Assembly (NCBI GenBank): GCA_026214975.1
Contig: JAOBSW010000134.1
Span: forward strand, 62,001 to 126,000
Source of the DNA: Gentiana macrophylla
Taxonomy: Eukaryota; Streptophyta; Magnoliopsida; Gentianales; Gentianaceae
Direction of reading: 5' to 3'
DNA: 64,000 bases
Shown: positions 11,301 to 20,030 of the stretch, in pieces
Layout: each line of letters starts with the position of its first letter
Numbering within the stretch: the stretch's first letter is position 1
Notes under the pieces: model-generated
Seen by the model: the letters and a program-made list of their open reading frames with translations, nothing else
Told to the model about the DNA's origin: nothing
The model's database searches: none
Position numbers and translations under genes: made by a program

Positions 11301-12390
11301 TTCATTGCAAATGACATGCAATAAAAATGCAAAGTGACATGCAATAACAATGCAAAGATGACATGCAATAACAATGTCGTGACCATTTAGTGATCTTCAA
11401 AATTTAGATAGAATTACATTCTTAATATTTACTGATGTTCTCCCATGTTTTGCAAATTTTCTTTTGTTAGAATGTCTTGCGTTTTCTTAGATTCCACTTT
11501 TTTATCCTTGGAATCCATGTGTGTGCCAAACTTTTCTTTCCCTGTTTTGCTTTTTTTTTCTTTTTTTTCTCGCTTTCGACAAGATCTTCTATGATGTCTG
11601 TGTGTTCGCAGAACCAGTACTGTAGCACACCAGTGGATAAATATGGATTATAATGCAGTGACATTGGTTTCCAATTAAATTTTGTAAAGAAACACAATTA
11701 TAATCGATGGTAATTGAGTGCACATACCGGCGAGGAACACAAAGGCATCCGTTTACATATCTTGGATGCGACCATTTTCGATTAAGCCCATTCTCCGCTT
11801 CTTCGAAGATATGAGATGACCAATCAAATGAGCTTAAATGACTCAAGTCATCGACATAGTATAGGAATGACCATGGTATGTTCTGCCCTGATGTTGCGAA
11901 GAAGACTGTTGCAAGTAGTAGAAGACAAAGTAGTTTCACCGTGTCCTCAACTGATGTTGAATCAGGTTCTTTTACCTTTTCCTTTATTAGTTCTTTCAAA
12001 TAAGACTTATCTTTATTCTGTCAACACCAGAGAACAATCTTTTTTGAATTGTTATGTCCTTTTTTGAGTTATTGCTCATGTCCCCTACCTCATTTTTTCC
12101 ATCTTCTATTGCAAATATGAGTTTCACATCATTTCTTGTTGGCATGTGATATTCCTTTCCAATCTTGAAACCCCTTCTTTTGGTTGTATGCCATTATCAC
12201 TCATCCAAAGATGTCATTCTTCTTTTTGTGCATGATAATCTTTTTCTTTTCAAATGCATCAAACAAATGTTTGAATGGAGTTTTCTTCATTACTTTCCGA
12301 TGCTCTTCTGTTATACTTCCTTTTATTCCTTCGAATATCTGGTCCATACTGCTCAAAGTGTTGATCTCAGATTGTTCTCAGTCCCTGTAA
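8350..12390 (-). pseudogene. MULE 1 cargo gene: plant mobile-type domain plus long coiled coil
   Basis: Read right to left: 12390-12205 (SSMDQIFEGIKGSITEEHRK, then KKTPFKHLFDAFEKKKI) and 12170-12070 (FKIGKEYHMPTRNDVKLIF). Next comes a block at 11999-11700 with LCLLLLATVFFATSG and YVDDLSHLSSFDWSSHIFEE, continued at 11640-11470 by YWFCEHTDIIED and IPRIKKW. This order is what I know from DUF1985/plant-mobile-domain proteins carried by MULEs. Then comes a Lys/Glu-rich coiled coil (10855-10349 and 10268-9303), followed by short exon-like pieces at 9230-9120 (AVVWAKSFGDYPYVNVDSIM) and 8990-8880 (QVVQGFIELLKRANLV). I found no clear Ulp1 catalytic triad. Stops and frameshifts separate several pieces. 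Function unknown; the domain name is from remembered patterns. Confidence 0.55.
11290..11380 (+). repeat. local array of the MULE 1 dispersed word
   Basis: Three imperfect units of about 22 bp each contain TGCAAATGACAT, TGCAAAGTGACAT or TGCAAAGATGACAT followed by GCAATAA. This is the densest cluster of the word that recurs throughout MULE 1. Confidence 0.75.
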
Positions 12391-12545
12391 AACCAAATTA
12401 ACATGTGTTAGTCAATGCAGTTGACATGTAAGTTTTTGTGTTTTCCATGGAATGATAATGGATTGAAAAACCAAATTAACATGGGTTAGTCAATGCAGTG
12501 ACATGTAAGTTTTTGTGTTTTCCATGGAATGATAATGGATTGATT
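12389..12545 (+). repeat. 78-bp tandem duplication
   Basis: A unit starting AACCAAATTAACATG and ending AATGATAATGGATTG is repeated twice, with a period of about 78 bp and very few differences. Each unit carries one dispersed word (ATGCAGTTGACAT and ATGCAGTGACAT). Confidence 0.85.
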
Positions 12546-12605
12546 TGGTATTTGAATCTTATGCCTGCAATGCCCTGATTTTATGCCTGCAATCTTATGC
12601 CTACA

Positions 12606-13090
12606 CTGCAGTGACATTACATGATGCAGTATAAAGTGGTCTCATTATTTATTGGCATGAAATTCTACTTCTTTTTAGATTCAATGACATGATGTTTTCA
12701 ACCTTGTTATGCAGAGATATCCGATTTCTCCTTTGAATAAAGACAGATGCTTCTAATTTACAGATCTTCCTTTATTGCTTATGCAGTGACATTATACTTC
12801 TCTAGTATTTACTTCAATTTAGTTCCACTCATCTACAAACAAATCATATTTGTATCACAATGCAGTGACATTACATGATGCAGTATAAAGTGGCCTCATT
12901 ATTCATTGGCATGACATTCTACTTCTTTTTAATTCAATGCTATGATGTTTTCAACTTTGTTATGCAATGACATCAGATTTCTCCTTCGAATAAAGACAGA
13001 TGCTTCGAATAAAGACAGATGATTCCTTATGCAGTGACATTATACTTCTCTAAAATTTACTGCAATTTACTTACACTCATTTACACACAA
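12606..13090 (+). repeat. about 255-bp tandem duplication
   Basis: The block beginning TGCAGTGACATTACATGATG at 12606 is repeated from 12861. The copies then run in parallel through TTCTACTTCTTTTT, GATGTTTTCAAC, AATAAAGACAGATG and TATGCAGTGACATTATAC. Several dispersed words lie inside. It lies just inside the right terminal region, 5' of the cargo gene. Confidence 0.8.
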
Positions 13091-13577
13091 AACCTAAGAA
13101 AACAGTCTTTGCTATGATTTCATGTACAGAAAATCGTATTTTTTGTTGCATTTTCGATTTGTTTAGATACTTACCTGCATTTCTTCTTCGATTTTCGTGG
13201 TTGTTGTTCTTCTCTTTCTTCTAAATTACTTGCTTCTGCCTCGCCATTTTTCAGTCAGTGTATTAATCAATCACTTGCTTCCTCCTCGCCAGATTTCTTC
13301 TTCTAATTTCGTTTGTTTCTACTTGATTTTTATCCGATTTTGGCTTCAAATGAATGATCTTCAGTTTTGTTTTCGTTTTTCTTCCCAGCGGTCGTGGGTC
13401 GTTCCATTTTCCTTCAGTTTTTTTTTGAAAAAGCAGAGGTCGTGGCTCGTGGGTGTTTATTTTGTTAGGGCTAAATTGGTCCATATATTAATTTTTTGTC
13501 CTTATAACTAAGTGTTTGTTTTGAGTGTCCTTTTTGCCTAATTAAGTCCAAAAAGCGTCCTTTTCAATAATTGGCCC

Positions 13578-13586
13578 TCAAATTTA
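13578..13586. repeat. MULE 1 right 9-bp target duplication
   Basis: TCAAATTTA, identical to 3346-3354. Confidence 0.9.
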
Positions 13587-13618
13587 TTGCAAACACTACC
13601 GGTCATTAACTAAAATAA

Positions 13619-13704
13619 TACTCATACAGTCTATTTAAAAAAAAATTGTATTATGAGATAAAACAAAAAAAACTAAATAATTTATATTATGGGACGGATG
13701 AGTA
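13619..13704. mobile_element. small Stowaway-like MITE
   Basis: The left end TACTCATACAGTCTATTT and the reverse complement of the right end TACTCATCCGTCCCATAAT match partly, and GGGACGGATGAGTA is close to the Stowaway terminal consensus. Only 86 bp long; the TA target site is inferred. It may be a solo remnant. Confidence 0.4.
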
Positions 13705-14221
13705 GGAGAAAAATAATTTAGACACTAGTCCGGGCAGATAGGACTGCGCTTTGTTTTGTTTATTCCAACCAATAGATAAATCGCAATAGATAGGGATTGG
13801 CCCAATAGATAAATCGCAGAGATCAGCAACACCTGTCTCCGCAGCACCAGGACCAATACCTAGTTTTTACTGACGGAAGAAACTTCTTTCAGGCCACATG
13901 CATTACTGATTTTTAGCTTTGGGTGTTACAAAATTACTCTAAGTACACTACAAAATTTCTAAACATATACGTTATCGTCATAAACTCCCATTATATACGA
14001 GAAAAGTCACCACACTAATGTTTAATTACTACTATCGTCACCCTGATTGATGTTCTTATAAGATAGAAACGTCAATATCAGTGAATGTTCTTCCCGTAAA
14101 AAATAATAACATAAGTATGTAATGCTTATAAGTAAATTAATTTTGTCATATACTAATCGTGAAACCCCAAATATTTTTGGGGTATCAATAAAATAAAATA
14201 AAAAAATTAAGGAGAAAATAA
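13705..14221. other. AT-rich spacer, nothing recognised
   Basis: No gene or terminal repeat seen. A short direct repeat (CCAATAGATAAATCGCA at about 13770 and 13802) is the only structure. Confidence 0.5.
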
Positions 14222-14860
14222 ATTTATAGTAGTATTCCTTTGCAGACTTCTTTATGCGGCTCTTAGAAGAGTCGGGGATGTAGGACACGGCAAGATTTGT
14301 TTGGTTCATGTGGGGGTTTTTTGGAAGGCTCGATGTTTGATGACCAATCAATCCATGTTTTCTGTGGTGTGCGCGCTTTCCTTTGTAGCATCGTTGAGTA
14401 TGTGGAAGATATGGAGACATATCGAGTGCAGGCTTTGCCCCAGCCTTGGGTGGATAAGTGGATGAAGCCATCAACGGGGGAGGTTAATTGCAATGTGGAT
14501 GCGTCCGTCATGGAAGTAGGAGCGGGTATTGGTATTCTATTCCTGGATTCTTATGAAGTAGTCATTGATTCATTCGCTTATCACTTCGACCCAGGGGAGT
14601 CGGTTGAATATACGGAGCTCAAGGCTATCTTTATGGTGCTTGTGGAAGCGCGGCGCTTGGGATTTCAGCGTTTGACGGTAGAGAGTAATTGTTTAACATG
14701 TGTGCTGCGACTTAGGCGACCGAGGAAGGATTTTATTGCTCAGGGCTTCTTGGTACAAGAATGTTTGACAAGATCATCCTAGTTTCATTTATGTTTATTT
14801 TGTTTTCATTCGACGTGTGAGAAATATAATAGTGCACATCTAGCTAGACATACTTTGTCT
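14222..14860 (+). pseudogene. RNase H domain of an L1-type LINE
   Basis: An open frame of 161 codons (14297-14782) contains an RVT_3-type RNase H fold: WMKPSTGEVNCNVDASV (first Asp), then GAGIGILFLDS, YTELKAIFMVLVEARRLGF (Glu) and LTVESNCLTCV, where the family's second Asp is Glu-Ser here. After a frameshift the tail CEKYNSAHLARHTLS (about 14815-14860) matches the usual end of the domain. No RT or endonuclease is attached, so this is a 3' scrap of a LINE. Could instead be a captured host RNase H-like gene, which is less likely. Confidence 0.65.
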
Positions 14861-15070
14861 ATTAGAGCATTCACTATGCCACAATGAGCTGGAAGTGATA
14901 AATCCCACATTTTCAACCACTTTACAACCACTTTATTACTTCTTTACCTCTATCTATACTACAGCCCATTTTCAACCACAATACTTCTTTACCTCTAGTT
15001 GCCTGTGCCATTATGTTTATTTTGTTTTCATTCGACGTGTGAGAAATGTCCTAGTGCACATCTAGCTAGA
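14790..15070 (+). repeat. duplicated 58-bp LINE segment flanking a 163-bp insert
   Basis: The segment at 14790-14848 (TTATGTTTATTTTGTTTTCA onward to CTAGCTAGA) is repeated at 15011-15070 with a few changes. The DNA between starts TTAGAGCATTCACTATGCC, like the end of a Tourist-type MITE, and repeats TTTTCAACCAC and TACTTCTTTACCTCTA internally. I cannot define its right terminal repeat. Confidence 0.6.
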
Positions 15071-15159
15071 GGGAAATTGGTAAATCAGACCACTGCAAAG
15101 TCTGATATTTCGTTTCAGGTCAAACTTTTTCTGACATTTTTTTTTTTCAGTTTCCACGT

Positions 15160-15516
15160 CCAAATTTTGGACGACTTCGTCCAAATATAGATAAAACGTC
15201 ACAATATTCATTCTTTTCCGTCAAAATTCACTCACTGACAAAAATGACGGAATCCGTCCAAATTGTGACGTATACCGTCACAATATTGACGCCTCACCCA
15301 AATTTTGGACAGATTCCATCCGTTTTGGCCACGTTAGTGAATCCGTCCAAATTTTGATGGATCTATTTGATAGCCTCGTCAAAAAGGAGGACGCCTCGTC
15401 CAAATTTTGACGAATCCGTCAAATTTGAAAACCCTTATCCTGTCTTCTTCACTCTTTTCACCTACTCTTTCAGCCTCTTATCTTCACCGTTTCATCACAC
15501 AAAAAATTCACCATTG
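15160..15516 (+). repeat. MULE 2 left terminal repeat
   Basis: Contains about ten copies of CGTC or GACG words within short near-palindromes such as CGTCCAAATTTTGGACG, followed by a pyrimidine-rich leader (TTCACTCTTTTCACCTACTC). Its inverted partner is 33701-33974. In MuDR-type elements terminal repeats carry transposase-binding sites and promoters, and here the leader leads towards the transposase. Confidence 0.7.
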
Positions 15517-15521
15517 CTACC

Positions 15522-17103
15522 TGATGTATGTCAACCAGATAACATATTTTGATCCATTTTAAATCCCATTTCTTAAATTTTTTAGCAACGTTTTATATTA
15601 AATATAATAAATATCGTAATAATACAGTTTATTTCCGAAAATAGTAGATATCATATTTTCCACTATTTTGAATTATTTTGAGGCTTGTCGGCCTAATTTT
15701 TTATTATCAGATTTACCGTGGTTTTTCTTGTTTCGTTTTGTACAGATACCACGTAGTGAAGTCTTGAAGTCATGACGTAAAGCTCGACGGATGCATGATT
15801 ATCAAAACAAATCTTATACGAATCTGATTTTGACAAGACCCGGTGTAGACCGGGTAGATACCGGTCTACGGCGGAAAGATATTCAAAATCTATCAAAGAT
15901 TGGCAAATATTAGAGCATTTAATGGCTCTGACACCTAACAGATTGCCAAGATTCCAGCGTAGACCGGGGAAATACCGGCGTACACCGTGAATGGAAAAAT
16001 TCAATTATTTCCCATTTACTATTCACATATAGAGACGGTTTCTATATATATTTTTGCTTGTACAAGAGAAGGGGGACTTAGCCAATTTCCTTCTTCTTTC
16101 TATCTTGCAGGCAATACAAATAGGCTCTTAAAGACAAACATATTTATTTCCATATTAGCTAATTTCATCACAAATATAAACCTAGTCTATTAGTTTAATT
16201 TCTTGGTGTATTCTACGTGGAAGAAGCTCAACAGAGTTTGTAACCTCCATTGAAGCTCACCGGAGATGGAAACAAGATTGCCGTTGCAAACTTATCGGTT
16301 GAAGTCGGTAACATAATATTCTAGTTTTATTTTGTATTGATAATCTGATTATCATGAATGCTACAATAAATATGTTAGTATTCGTAGTAATGAGTGGCTA
16401 GTCTTGTAACTAGCCAAGGCATGTAATTGAACTATTTTGATCTCTTTTGGTTGATCGGATGATGATTATGTATTGTATGTTTTATTTTCAATTGTGTGAA
16501 AGCTTTTTCTACGTACTTATATTGATTTTTTAGCTTGTGTTGGAGTAATTAACCAATATTGGCACACACACTTAATTGATACCAAACGGAGATATTAGGT
16601 TTGAGAATGAGGTAGAAAAACTGGAAGGTAAAGTTGACCGTTATCGGAGTTCGATTTCTTATCCGGGGAATGAACTAGTTGTATTCGTGATTTTATCATG
16701 TCAAATCATTAGGTTTAGGGCTCTTAATCAAGGAGGAGGCATAGAACAATTTCATACACTCGTATGGGGGGAAATTGTTAGAATAGGAGTACACCGTTTT
16801 GCACACTATACCCTTAATAAGCTAAATTAATCACATCCTCGAAACTAAAAGAGACTGTAGTTCAATGAAATTGTCTTAGTTAGTACCTTCATTAATTGTT
16901 AATTTTATTAATAACTAAGTAACGTAAAATATTACTTTTCTGTCAAAACTGCGACTTAGATCAAGATAATAATAGCTAATTGGTGTTTAGCCACACTTTA
17001 TATTTTGTGTTCCATGAGGAGACGACCTTGTTCACTAGACTAGACTACAAATTTGACCCGGTACACTTCCGGTTAGATTGGAATTGTACGAAAATCTACA
17101 TCA
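15522..17103. mobile_element. solo LTR (CTACC target duplication)
   Basis: A 1,582-bp insertion flanked by CTACC (15517-15521, 17104-17108). It begins TGATGTA and ends TACATCA, the TG...CA short inverted ends of an LTR. It has a TATATATATTT promoter-like word near 16042. It also has a perfect hairpin, GTAGACCGG ... CCGGTCTAC (15844-15868), with a similar weaker one at 15958-15985. No coding capacity, primer site or second LTR, hence a solo LTR. Orientation is probably plus from the TATA position. Confidence 0.8.
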
Positions 17104-17340
17104 CTACCAAAAAAAATCACCATTACTACACCAAAAATTCACAATTGCCAAAAAAAAACCGGGTTTTGAGCTGCGTTGATTTTATTTCACCGGTGTTGTA
17201 TTTTTAAACAAATGGGTAAAAATTTACTTAAGATTATATTTTAGTTTGAATAAATTTATTTATCGTGTTTGTTTTTATTGTTATTTGTACACATCAATAG
17301 AGTATGTTAAAGTTATAAATTGTCGACAAATTAATTTAAA
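17104..17340 (+). repeat. MULE subterminal block (copy 1)
   Basis: Continues the left end of MULE 2 after the solo LTR. It contains ATTTTATTTCACCGGTGTTG and GTTATTTGTACACATCAATA and is about 90 percent the same as 33990-34218. The shared block links MULE 2 and MULE 3 as one family. Confidence 0.75.
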
Positions 17341-17805
17341 AAATTGAAACAAACGACAACTTAATGTTGTTTGAAATTACAATAACAAAATCTTGAACTG
17401 AATTCCATGGTAAGACTAGGCCTGATGAGGTTCTTAGAATTGCATGTTTTCCCTAGGGTGTTTTCGATTCCTTCTGATCCGTTGTGACGTCATTCCTAAT
17501 CCCCAGGCTTTGTATTGGGGCTCCTGGTAGGTACCTAGTAGAAAATTTCATTAGGTCTGCTCAATAGAGCATCTTTTCCTATCCCCAACAACCTGGTAAA
17601 TCCTCAGCCGGAAGTGAGGCACCCGTTAGATTGAAAATATAAGTTATGTTCTGTCGGCTCCGTCTGGCATATGTTCTCCCTCGTCATCAACAAGTATTCT
17701 ATGACGTTGGTAAAAACACTATTCTCTTCTTCTCTTACCCCCTAACGTTACAACACAACACAACACAAAACAAATGACATTCAAGTTATAATTGATAGAT
17801 AATTA

Positions 17806-17877
<72 letters not shown>

Positions 17878-17932
17878 ATAATAATGTGTGTATATATATG
17901 TATTGCAAAAACATTCACACACACACACACTT

Positions 17933-17976
<44 letters not shown>

Positions 17977-18110
17977 TTGTACTTATTATATATATGTGTA
18001 TCACACAGACATATGATGACATATATACAAAAATAATATATATTCATTGTTTATCTATTATTCTATATTCATATTTCCACTGTATATTGATGTAAATTTA
18101 TAATTCTTTC
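17341..18110 (+). other. MULE 2 leader and intron with microsatellites
   Basis: 17405-17710 is more GC-rich than its surroundings and non-repetitive in this window. Read on the minus strand it gives LGTYQEPQYKAWGLGMTSQR, broken by stops, so it may be captured foreign sequence. 17809-17866 and 17937-17971 are TA runs with an (AC)n between them. 18107-18117 (CTTTCACAG) is a good acceptor splice site before the transposase. Confidence 0.45.
17809..17971. repeat. compound (TA)n / (AC)n microsatellite
   Basis: Two long TA runs separated by about 70 bp that include a short AC run (17916-17930). Confidence 0.95.
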
Positions 18111-18117
18111 ACAGATA

Positions 18118-20025
18118 ACAACATAGTGTCCGTTAAGTTTGAATTCGGTGGAGAGTGGATATACAATAAAGGAAGCGGCAGATGGTCTTATAGAAAAGGA
18201 AAATTTTATTTGATTCGTATGAAAACCGATATGACATTGGATGAAGTGAATTAGAAAGTGTGTGGGAAAGTAGAAATTGATGTATCAAAAAATACATTGG
18301 TCATGAAACTTTTGTACGAAAAATACGAGGGGCCGATTGATGTTTTGGAAGATGAGACATGGCTAGGGTACATTGATGATCTACTTAGACTAGAACCGTC
18401 AAACTATGTGTTAACGCTAAATCGGTTATTGCTGATGATCACTCGAAAGACATTAATGACAACACATTTGACTTAAATGAACAACCGATTGTTTGAGAAA
18501 ACGATAGAGGGGTTGAGGATTTTACACCCAAACTTTATTGTAATCAGAATTCCCATGAGCATGTTGTATGTACTCCATCAGTCTCAGCCCTTCATGAAAT
18601 TGTCATCCAACCGAATACAACTTTAGGTGATCAATTCATTGACTTGTCAAGTGAACGTGGCTACGATTGGGGATTTATTGCAATTATGATTAGTCAGCCA
18701 TTGCACATACCTTACAGTGAACAACCTATGGCTAGAATGTGTGAAGCTGGAACGTCTCGGCATAATGTAGTTCAGAAGACGCACACACCGTACAACCAGC
18801 AACCTAGTGGTAGGAGGTGTGAACCAGTGACTGAAGCTGGGACACGTTGGAATAATTTTGGTCAGACTAGTCATAATGTCTACGTAGATGGAACAAACCA
18901 GCAGTTTGACTGTCCACCTCTATTTACGCAAACAGCGATGCAAGCACCGATGCAAGCGGGCCTCACTATCGGTGGATCTTTCATGAGTTATCTGACAGCA
19001 CCTTTGGAATAGAACCCTGACACTGGTCACACATTTAGTGTGGCAAGTATTAATCGTAATAGAGGTGCTCATTTCGGATCTCTAATGGAGTCTTCCCAAA
19101 TTCCACCATCTCCACGTGCTGGGACGTTTCAGACCGATAATCCAGAAGTATTGTATATTGGTAAAAAGTATAGAGACAATGAGGATATGAAGGATAAAAT
19201 AAGTTATCACGCATTGAAACACGACTACATGTGGAAACTCGTTAGGTCTAACAAGAATAAGTTAAAACTACGATGTTATACTTCAGAAAAATACGAATGG
19301 AAGGTTGTCGGTAGAAAGGTTGTTGATTCGAATGTGGATGCCAGGGACGACCGAACGTCGCATTAACTTTGAGATAACCGCGTACACTGAAACTCACACT
19401 TATGGATTGGAGCGATTAACTGACAATCACAGACAAGCCATGCCCGGACCTATAGGTCATTTCATAAGGGATAGCCTCATAAAACTCGGCAACGATTTCA
19501 TGACAAAAGTTTTACAAGTTGAGGTCAATAAAACATTCAACATTGACCTTAATTATCAATGTGCGTATCAATGTAGACAGAAAGCCTTGGAATTAATCGG
19601 CGGAAACGTAACAATGTTATATTCTAAATTACCCGCCTACTTTTACATGTTGATGTAAGAAAATCCTAGAACCATCACAGGCATTGTTCCTGATGCGCTT
19701 GGAAGATTCAAGTATTGTTTCATGGCTTTGGGTTCTAGTATTGAGGGGTTTAAGTACTGTCGGCCTATCTTAGTTGTGGACGGTACACATCTGAAAACAA
19801 AATGCGAGGGGACATTGTTAGTAGTTGTCAGTATAAACGCGGGCGATCATATATTTCCGTTAGCTTTTGCCGTGACCGACGGAGAGAGCCTTGATGCGTG
19901 GACGTATTTTATGGGAGGCGTGAAGTCGATAATCGGAGAACATAGAGACTTGGTTTTTATATCAGAAAGAGGGCCAGACATCATTGGAGCTGTTAGGGAT
20001 GTATTTCCAGACGCTTACCATGGTT
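18118..20025 (+). pseudogene. MULE 2 transposase, N-terminal part (interrupted)
   Basis: PB1-like N-terminus (18130-18470, VKFEFGGEWIYNKGSG), a low-complexity linker with repeated YNQQP-type segments (18650-19010), then the MuDR DNA-binding domain (about 19135-19320, VLYIGKKYRDNEDMKDKISY). A frameshift near 19330 is followed by the MULE catalytic domain (19700-20025) with ILVVDGTHLK (first Asp) and HIFPLAFAVTDGESLDAWTYF. The second catalytic position reads ISERGPDI, Glu instead of Asp. In-frame stops occur at 18253, 19010 and 19657. The gene stops at HGYC where a solo LTR begins. It continues at 21986. Confidence 0.85.
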
Positions 20026-20030
20026 ACTGC

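Larger units (their letters stand above)
3355..13577. mobile_element. MULE 1: complete 10.2-kb Mutator-like element
   Basis: The ends are inverted copies of each other and sit exactly inside the 9-bp duplication TCAAATTTA. The outer 22 bases (3355-3376 against the reverse complement of 13556-13577) align without a gap and share a final AAGGACG. A second matched block, TAGTTATAAGGAC (3423-3435), lies at almost the same distance from its end as its partner at 13499-13510. Terminal repeats are therefore at least about 80 bp. Inside are a plus-strand MuDR-type transposase and a convergent minus-strand cargo gene, the arrangement seen in MuDR. Both genes are decayed, so the element is probably mobilised only in trans, if at all. 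Confidence 0.9.

Noticed and set aside
12165..12401. Plus-strand Phe/Leu-rich frames as a gene
   Set aside because: The minus strand here reads as the N-terminal part of the cargo gene (KKTPFKHLFDAFEKKK), which explains the openness.
14022..14511. Minus-strand frames of 150 and 82 codons opposite the LINE RNase H
   Set aside because: Shadows of the plus-strand RNase H reading frame, with no domain of their own.
15160..15420. CRISPR-like array from repeated CGTCCAAATTTTG words
   Set aside because: Spacing is irregular, the words are inverted as often as direct, and the organism is a plant. They belong to a MULE terminal repeat.
17808..18095. Open frames on both strands (75-79 codons)
   Set aside because: They translate TA and CA microsatellites into Ile/Tyr/His repeats and are artefacts.
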